Shown in pieces: positions 59,201 to 64,000 of a stretch of 64,000 nt of DNA. This stretch comes from Leucaena leucocephala. Lineage: Eukaryota > Streptophyta > Magnoliopsida > Fabales > Fabaceae. A program made the translations under genes and the position numbers. The notes beneath the pieces are model-generated. The model had not been told where the DNA came from. It ran no database searches and worked only from the letters and a program-made list of their open reading frames with translations. The stretch spans positions 20,286,501-20,350,500 of the forward strand of contig CM073554.1 of assembly GCA_037074615.1 (NCBI GenBank), read 5' to 3'. The number at the start of each line of letters is the position of its first letter. The first letter of the stretch is position 1.

Positions 59201-62200
59201 GATTTCAATAGCATCGTAACTGATATAAATAAAGGCACACCCCCATGAAATAGAAAGCATACTCTTCATGAATCAACGTCAAAGAATATGCATTGAAAAT
59301 CATGGTGCTTCATGCAGTCCCATAGGATGTGAAACACTATACTATTACTTTTTTTTTTCGATCGTCGTAGCAGTACATCTAAGGACCTATATCACACCTA
59401 AGAGTATCCACCAAGAACTGTGGTGGTTCATCAAAGCAGGCAAAGCCATTACCAATCTTCAAAGCCTCTTTCGCTATCAAGTCTGCAGTAGTATTCAACT
59501 CTCTGCTGCACCATTCCACACTAGCAGACCAGTCCTTTTGCAGCCATTCTCGGATTTCAGTTAGGATGCTGTCTTGAGAATGCTCCTCCCTCCATCCTTC
59601 GATGATCACCTGCACTAGTTCCCAGCGTTCAGTCTCAATGATCACTCTCTTCCAATGCATATCCCATGCTCTCTTCAGGCCCCCAAAAACGCCCCATGCT
59701 TCTGCAAGAAAGCTGCTTCCTCGACCAATATTAAACATGAAGCCACTCATAAAATCTAGATTATGGTCACGTGCAATTCCTCCACGGGCGGCCATGCCAC
59801 TAATTCCTCCACAGGCTCCGTCAACATTGAACTTAATGATGCCAACGTAAGGCGGAGTCCACCTCCCTTCGTGCATAGATAGCCGACCCAAGCTATTCAT
59901 AGATGTTGCCCACATAACTGTCGCTCTAGCTTGGGCAAGAACCTGCCTCGCTCGTACAGCCTTTTGGTTAAAAACACCAGCATTTCTATTTAACCAGATT
60001 TGTCTACGTGTAACAGCAAACCACACATTCCATTTGACTCCTATATGCACTAAGCGTTGTTTCATGTTCCACATGACCCAGGTCTGGAGTCACGGATAGA
60101 TAGAAATACATCCCTATATTCTGCAGGAATCACGGACAACCAACAACTTCGTGCCACAGGACAGTCACGAAGTGCATGCAGTATATCCTCATCAGCTTCA
60201 TTGCAGAGATCACACAGAGCATGTTCGTGTAACCCCCGTTCAACTCTCATAGAACTCGTAAGCAAGCGTTCCTTCATACAGAGCCATATAAACATGCGGC
60301 AACGCTCAGGGACCTGCAGCTTCCATGTAGCTCTCCACGTACTGTGGAAGGGGGATCTCATTTCCCTTCCCAACATAGAATATGCCGAACGCACAGAGAA
60401 TTCGCCATTATTATTAGGAAACCACGTCGGGGAGTTGTCCCTAGAGGTTTGGTCACTGGATAGCTACTATGTATGGCTCTCAAGACTGAGTTAGGAAGAT
60501 ATTGGCGTAACTTATTCCAATCCCTGCCTCCAGATGCGGAAATATATTGTGATACAGTTTCATCACACACATGCGGAGGAATATCACGAACAACATAAGC
60601 ACTTAAAGGTCCGTGGTTAGGGACCCAACGATCTTCCCAAATCTTCACACGGGCATCATTCCCAGGTCGCCATCCCATTCCCTTGTTTGTTTCCTCCCAT
60701 ACGTTTCTAATGTCCTTCCAAACCTGTGACACACTACATCTCGACTCAACTTTTGGTAAGATATCATCTCCGCATTTATATTTCTCCCTCAGAAACTTAA
60801 ACCAAAGAGCATCGCCCCATTTAATCATTCCCCATCCCAGTTTCGTCATGAATGCCTTGTTCTGATTACATGCATTTCTAAGGCCTAGGCCTCCATCCTC
60901 CTTTCGCTTACACACGTCTTCCCAGGCCACAAGAGGTACTTTTCTGCTATTCGGCATACGCCCCCAAAGAAATCCACTGCATCTTTTAAAAATCTCGTTA
61001 CATGTGGATACCGGCAAGAGGGACGATTTCATAGCGTAGGACGGGATGGCATATACTACTGAGGAAACCAATGTTCTCCGAGCATCCATTGATAGCGTAT
61101 TCACCTTCCAGTTAGTCAGACGGCCATCCACCTTATCCAAGTTGGTATGAGGTTTTGGAGACCCGCTTATGATGAAGAGGAACTCCGAGATATTTTCCCA
61201 GGTCCATTGTTGGAACAAACCCAAGAAACTGACTGATTTCCTGACCGTAATTATGATTCACGTTACTAGAGAAGAATATTCTGGACTTGCTTTCATTCAC
61301 TTTTTGCCCCGACGCTGAGCAAAAGTCATCGAGACATGCCTTAATAACACTTGCCTGCTCCAGGCTAGCTTCTGCAAACAGGATAAGGTCATCAGCAAAA
61401 AAGAGATGTGAGAATGCAGTGCATACCTCGACAAACGGAAGGGGAGCCAAGTGCCGGACTGAACCTCGTTCTGAATGAGATGAGCAAGCTTCTCCATGGC
61501 AAGGACAAATAAGTACGGAGAAATCGGATCTCCCAGTCTAATGCCCTGGTTAGGGTTAAACGTAGGCCCCTTCGTCCCATTCCATAATACTCGTATTCTT
61601 GCCAATACTATAGAATGATAAATAATGTCTATAACACCTTGGGGAATCTGCAACTCTGTCAAACAGTTTATGATAAAATCCCATCGCATCCTGTCATACG
61701 TTTTTTCGAGGTCAATTTTTAACGCCGTGAAGCCTTTCATCTTTTTCATATTTCTCATGGAGTGCATGATTTCTTGTCCCACAATAATATTATCAGAGCT
61801 TTTTCTGGCCAGAATGAAGCTGCACTGATTTGGGGCAATCACAAGCGACATTACCTGTTTCAGACGACCAGCCAAAATCTTTGTAACAATTTTATAAACA
61901 TAACACAGCCAAAATCTTTGTTAACAATTTTAGCCTTTTTGAAACACTATACTATTACTATATATCCTTTGTCCCTGCCCATGCAAAATTTTCCAATAAT
62001 GAGTATAAAGCTCATTCAAAGATGCCCCTCTCTACCAAGCGCCTTGCGGACTAGTGACATAAAAGCTCCAATATAAATAGAAGGAATGGAGAGACTATGG
62101 ATTCGATCCCACTTGTGACTTAAGCCTGTCTAATTCAGGGGAAAGAATGATAGATGAGATGAAGCAATCAGAACATGAGAAGAAAAACAGGCTACGAGAA

Positions 62201-62376
62201 ATCCTAAATCTGCTAATATACCTTTGAGTGAAACAATACTGCAGGTTAAGTAACTGATATAGAAAATTCTGCTACTTGATTTGAATACATTTACGAATGC
62301 GCACCAGATCATCAACCTGACTTGCGTGGAAACTAACGAGCTCATTTGGCCTCTTGTATCTGAAGTCCCTCCGACA
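53284..62376 (-). CDS. Candidate multi-exon host gene, unidentified, interrupted by two retrotransposons
   Basis: Several short minus-strand segments look like exons: 62295-62376 (RRDFRYKRPNELVSFHASQV, GTAAAT donor); 59019-59023 joined across the copia insertion to 55214-55277 (SPTTVLENIRSLSERMANQS then stop, acceptor TTTTAATCTCAG); about 54500-54546 (DERYHHFHKTGLS, acceptor CTGTAG); 54313-54347 (acceptor ATTCAG, donor GTAAAT); 53894-53979 (CEDHHDASLNDPHKEIYDNQ then KRLEEL and stop, acceptor TTCTTAG); 53284-53373 (ECIQKNSYFCSLSKQACDGI, then HKSMLLSLVG, acceptor TTCAG, donor GTAAGT). I do not recognise the family, and not all exons can belong to one transcript because two contain stops. The list is therefore a set of candidates. 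If real, a LINE sits in an intron and a copia element inside an exon. Confidence 0.3.
55273..55277. repeat. Target-site duplication of the copia element (left), GAGAG
   Basis: GAGAG precedes the LTR start TGTTGATTC and recurs at 59014-59018. Confidence 0.65.
55278..55449 (-). repeat. 3' LTR of the copia element
   Basis: Starts TGTTGATTCAGAG and ends ATATCTACA. The adjacent minus-strand ACTTGAGAGAGAG is the polypurine tract. It has an extra ATAATATATCT relative to the other LTR. Confidence 0.9.
55457..56323 (-). pseudogene. Copia reverse transcriptase C-terminal part and RNase H
   Basis: A 288-codon open stretch with the copia pattern: GILLTQRKYVLDLL, RYRRLIGKLNYLT, CPDITYPVSVLSQFM, VFWRSKKQNVVSRSSAEAEY, KHMEIDCHFIRDKL and DQLGDFLTKTL. 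It has lost the usual SDWAG (here DTNHSGSN) around the second RNase H acidic site, so this region is probably inactive. It lies in a different frame from the RT piece upstream. Confidence 0.9.
56354..56701 (-). pseudogene. Copia integrase-RT junction with internal deletion and mutated YVDD
   Basis: The frame begins with an integrase tail (FWANTVSTTCYLINRMPSSV) and passes within ten residues into the middle of RT (KVCHLKRYLYGSKQNPHAWF). Roughly the last part of integrase and first half of RT have been deleted. The RT active site reads YVND instead of YVDD (codon at 56425-56427, one transition), which removes a catalytic aspartate. Confidence 0.88.
56831..57058 (-). pseudogene. Copia integrase core fragment
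   Basis: Contains DVWGLYPVESKASFKYFVTF, VNDYSRTTWLY and TLRNDNAKEY, the central integrase segment, followed by stops. The third acidic residue is not in the same frame. Confidence 0.85.
57257..57732 (-). pseudogene. Copia protease and gag-pre-integrase fragments
   Basis: Two overlapping frames: the upstream one has WIIDSGATDRMTG (aspartic protease site), the next has VNVPNLAFNLLPSSKL and a GAG-pre-integrase-like tail (IGRGYESSGHYFL). A frame change separates them. Confidence 0.85.
57774..57818 (-). pseudogene. Copia gag CCHC zinc knuckle
   Basis: The minus strand reads CYYCKEPSHTKRTC, a CX2CX4HX4C knuckle with Ser in place of the usual Gly before His. Confidence 0.75.
58078..58419 (-). pseudogene. 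Copia gag N-terminal fragment
   Basis: SWLRDDAQLLLQIHNSIN, ELMDYLVFLYSDKNNISRIY and MSDDRPLTAFFIDFKGMYEE fit plant copia gag (UBN2-type). The end is cut off by a frame change. Confidence 0.8.
58853..59013 (-). repeat. 5' LTR of the copia element, with primer-binding site alongside
   Basis: Starts TGTTGATTCAGAG and ends TCTCTAAA before GAGAG. It lacks 11 bp present in the other LTR. The adjoining 58841-58852 reads TGGTACCAGAGC on the minus strand, an initiator-Met PBS with one change from TGGTATCAGAGC. Confidence 0.88.
59330..59349. repeat. LINE target-site duplication (left)
   Basis: TGAAACACTATACTATTACT is found here, next to a T10 run, and again at 61940-61959. Confidence 0.92.
59379..60074 (-). 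pseudogene. LINE RNase H domain
   Basis: A 231-codon stretch with IIKFNVDGACGG (first catalytic Asp), FLAEAWGVFGGLKRAWDM (Glu), VIIETERWELV (Asp replaced by Glu at the third site) and RELNTTADLIAKEAL (Asp). The third-site substitution is unusual. Confidence 0.85.
60062..60394 (-). pseudogene. LINE zf-RVT (zinc-binding RT-associated) segment
   Basis: WKLQVPERCRMFIWLCMKER, CDLCNEADEDILHALRDCPV and ARSCW match the conserved zf-RVT block of plant non-LTR elements. Both ends are cut by frameshifts. Confidence 0.85.
60358..61224 (-). pseudogene. LINE RT thumb/connector segment
   Basis: LDKVDGRLTNWKVNTLSMDA, TLVSSVVYAIPSYAMKSSLL, FLWGRMPNSRKVPLVAW and KEDGGLGLRNACNQNKAF are the standard motifs after the RT palm. 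A frame change at about 61140 separates it from the palm and another at about 60390 from zf-RVT. Confidence 0.88.
61133..61450 (-). pseudogene. LINE RT palm with FADD active site
   Basis: Contains HLFFADDLILFAEASLEQAS, FCSASGQKVNESKSRIFFS and LGKYLGVPLHHKRVSK. FADD is the RT catalytic motif and is intact. A frame change at about 61430 separates it from the preceding block. Confidence 0.88.
61297..61875 (-). pseudogene. LINE RT fingers/palm (5'-truncated)
   Basis: LAGRLKQVMSLVIAPNQCSF, ALKIDLEKTYDRMRWDFI and RLGDPISPYLFVLAMEKLAH. GIRLGDPISP replaces the usual G.RQGDPLSP. The last ~40 residues are out of frame. Confidence 0.88.
61870..61933. repeat. Duplicated 27-bp motif at the 5' truncation junction of the LINE
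   Basis: CAGCCAAAATCTTTG(T)TAACAATTTTA occurs at about 61870-61895 and again at about 61907-61932. The inner copy is in-frame RT sequence; the outer copy abuts the target duplication. Confidence 0.7.
61940..61959. repeat. LINE target-site duplication (right)
   Basis: Identical to 59330-59349 over 20 bases, directly outside the truncated 5' end of the element. Confidence 0.92.
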
Positions 62377-63229
62377 CTTTACACACACACACACACGAGT
62401 GTTTAATTAAGATTTAAAATGTTCAAGATAGACTCGGTAAGAGCATATCTTTTGGCAAATTTGGTTTGAGTAAATAATGATGTGTGCTGTGACCCAAAAA
62501 ATGGTAGGACAAGGGTGTTTTAGGCAGAGACAAAGATTATAGAGATTTGATGATGAAACATAGTTTAAAAATATAACACGTCATAAGATTCCTCATTATT
62601 TATTACAAAATCTCTGACCCACGCAGACACTGGATTCCATCCCACGCCTTGTGTTTTCCTCCTCCATTATTTTATATTATTCTTTTAATTTATTTTATTT
62701 TATTTTCTTACTGTGCTGGATCCCACATAATTGTTTTCTTACCTGCCGTTGCATCTACATAGGACACCAACTAATAATATAACTTTTAATTGCTCCCAAA
62801 AACATAATGCTTTAATTTTTTTTATTTTTTTCCTCTATTATTAATTAGCACCAGTTTAGGTCATCTTATTTTAAGTGATTTTATTATATAAGAAGTAAAT
62901 ATATAAGAAATATTTTATCTTATAAAATACAAAATATTATTTATGATAAATTCAATCGCATACTTAATCTTAAATTTTAACTCAAAATTATCTAGTCCTC
63001 ACATTTTCTTAGATTTGAAATAACTTATTAATTTATTATCTTAAAATAATTCAATATTGATAGTTTACTAACTCATCACAATTTAATCTTTACGATTCAT
63101 TAACTCGATGAATTATAGGAACTACCACTACTAAATTCAATGGAAATTCAAGGATTAAAATTTATATTTTTCCCTTTTTTTAAAATATATTTATGATATT
63201 TAGTATTATCATATTATATCACTACAAAA
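62377..63229. other. AT-rich DNA upstream of the candidate minus-strand gene
   Basis: A CA run at 62382-62396, then AT-rich DNA. An ATG near 62669 (minus) begins a 23-codon frame that could be a first exon, but nothing supports this further. Confidence 0.4.
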
Positions 63230-63545
63230 AGACAGACTTTTGGCGACGACAAAATAAGTTACCGCAGAAAGTCATGCTATTAGCGGTGACAAAATATGTC
63301 GCTACTAAAAGTTGATTTTCAACTACGACAAATATTGTCGTCGCTGAACCGTCAATGATTAAAAATTTTATGTTACACTTTTCAGCGGCGATAAAAGCAG
63401 TCATCGCTGAAAGTAAGACTTTTTGTGACAATATATTGTTGTCGCCGCAGAAGGTAGGGTAAAAAAAGGTTCCGACGACGACTTTTAGCGGCGACACTTC
63501 TTTGTCGCCGCTGAAAGTAAGAATTTCAAATTCTTCCTCCTTCAA
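63230..63545. mobile_element. CACTA (En/Spm) transposon terminus with subterminal repeats
   Basis: CACTACAAAAAG at 63230 is the diagnostic CACTA end. It is followed by about 300 bp of repeated, alternately oriented subterminal words such as GCGGTGAC, GTCGCCGCTGAAAG and AGCGGCGAC, the binding-site-like motifs of this superfamily. AGCGGCGAC...GTCGCCGCT near 63487-63512 is palindromic. The matching end is not seen before 64000, so the element either continues beyond the window or is truncated. The 107-codon minus-strand frame across it is a product of the repeats. Confidence 0.65.
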
Positions 63546-64000
63546 TTCATTTAAAGGCTATAAAGCAACTATCTATCATATAATTAAATTATTAAATAAT
63601 ATAATTTTTAAATAATAAATATTATAGTTTGACATGTTATTATAGTGAGGAGAGATTATGTAGTTAATAACATGATGTTTGTAAAAGAATGAGATGAATT
63701 AGGGGTATATGTATGAGATATATATCTGTATGAGCGTGAGAGTTAATATTTATGTGTTAATGAGTATGATAGTTAATATCTATATGTTAATGAGTATCAG
63801 AGTTAATATCTGTGTGTTATAAATAATGTGAGGGAGGAGATAGAGACAAGGAGATGTGTGCGCGCGCGTAAGGAATCAGGAGAAAGAAGGAACATAAAAT
63901 ACATAAGTACATTCTTATTTAATTTTACATTTACCCTCTGTTGCTGCATTCCATATAACATCATATATTTTATAAAAAAAATTTATAAAGTATTATCGAG
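63546..64000. other. AT-rich DNA, possibly interior of the CACTA element
   Basis: No gene. A unit like TATATGTTAATGAGTATGAGAGTTAATATC is repeated about three times at 63738-63815, followed by TGTGCGCGCGC near 63856. Confidence 0.45.

Larger units (their letters stand above)
59350..61939 (-). mobile_element. 5'-truncated L1-type LINE with RNase H
   Basis: 2.6 kb between perfect 20-bp target duplications, with a poly(A) tail seen as T10 at 59349-59358. From its truncated 5' end the minus strand encodes RT (from VYKIVTKILAGRLKQV), FADD active site, zf-RVT and RNase H. The endonuclease and ORF1 are missing. At least four frameshifts separate the reading-frame blocks, so it cannot make a working enzyme. 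The terminal RNase H marks it as the plant L1 lineage. Confidence 0.93.

Noticed and set aside
59014..59330. Coding exon between the copia and LINE insertions
   Set aside because: Apart from the five bases adjoining the copia target site, this stretch has stops in all minus frames and reads as intron.
62090..62125. GGATTCGATCCC as a SINE or tRNA B box
   Set aside because: No A box at the right spacing on either strand.
63222..63545. 107-codon minus-strand frame as a gene
   Set aside because: It runs through the CACTA subterminal repeats and ends at the CACTA terminus, and its residues follow the repeated DNA words.

Overview
The window looks like nuclear DNA of a dicot angiosperm. It is strongly AT-rich, its genes have GT-AG introns, it carries plant-specific families (a Dof transcription factor, an ATL-type RING-H2 protein, a GT14 glucuronosyltransferase-like gene), and most of it is transposable-element sequence. 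The species cannot be named from the sequence alone.

Layout. 1-4580: AT-rich DNA with three MITE-like or inverted-end repeats. 4581-5204: an intact intronless ATL-type RING-H2 E3 ligase gene (+). 5205-14465: gene-poor DNA filled by a dispersed MITE-like family (called family A here), SINE-like modules and an inverted pair of TRIM-like elements. 14466-18932: a decayed GT14 (GlcAT14-like) gene (+) whose exons are still recognisable but carry frameshifts. 22833-24180: an intact two-exon Dof gene (+). 26246-36657: a complete, very young Ty3/gypsy chromovirus-type (Tekay/Del-like) LTR retrotransposon (-). Its 2.7-kb LTRs differ by one homopolymer base as far as I could compare them. It has an ACACC target duplication, an initiator-Met PBS, a polypurine tract and one 1574-codon open frame, and it sits inside an older family A repeat. 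37086-47453: AT-rich DNA without a supportable gene.

47454-51951: a candidate Mutator-like (Pack-MULE-like) element, recognised by diverged long terminal inverted repeats. It holds broken fragments of a plastid chaperonin-60 gene, an SRPK-type kinase gene and a CCHC zinc-knuckle gene, plus a ~0.7-kb tandem duplication. 53284-62376: several small, well-spliced-looking open exons on the minus strand suggest an unidentified host gene. It is interrupted by a degenerate Ty1/copia element (55278-59013, GAGAG target duplication) and a 5'-truncated LINE (59350-61939, ~20-bp target duplication). 63230 onward: one terminus of a CACTA (En/Spm) transposon whose other end is outside the window or lost.

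Only the ATL and Dof genes look like intact ordinary host genes. The new information is mostly in the mobile elements: how they nest, what they have captured and how recently they moved. No RNA gene, CRISPR array or bacterial-type operon was found.
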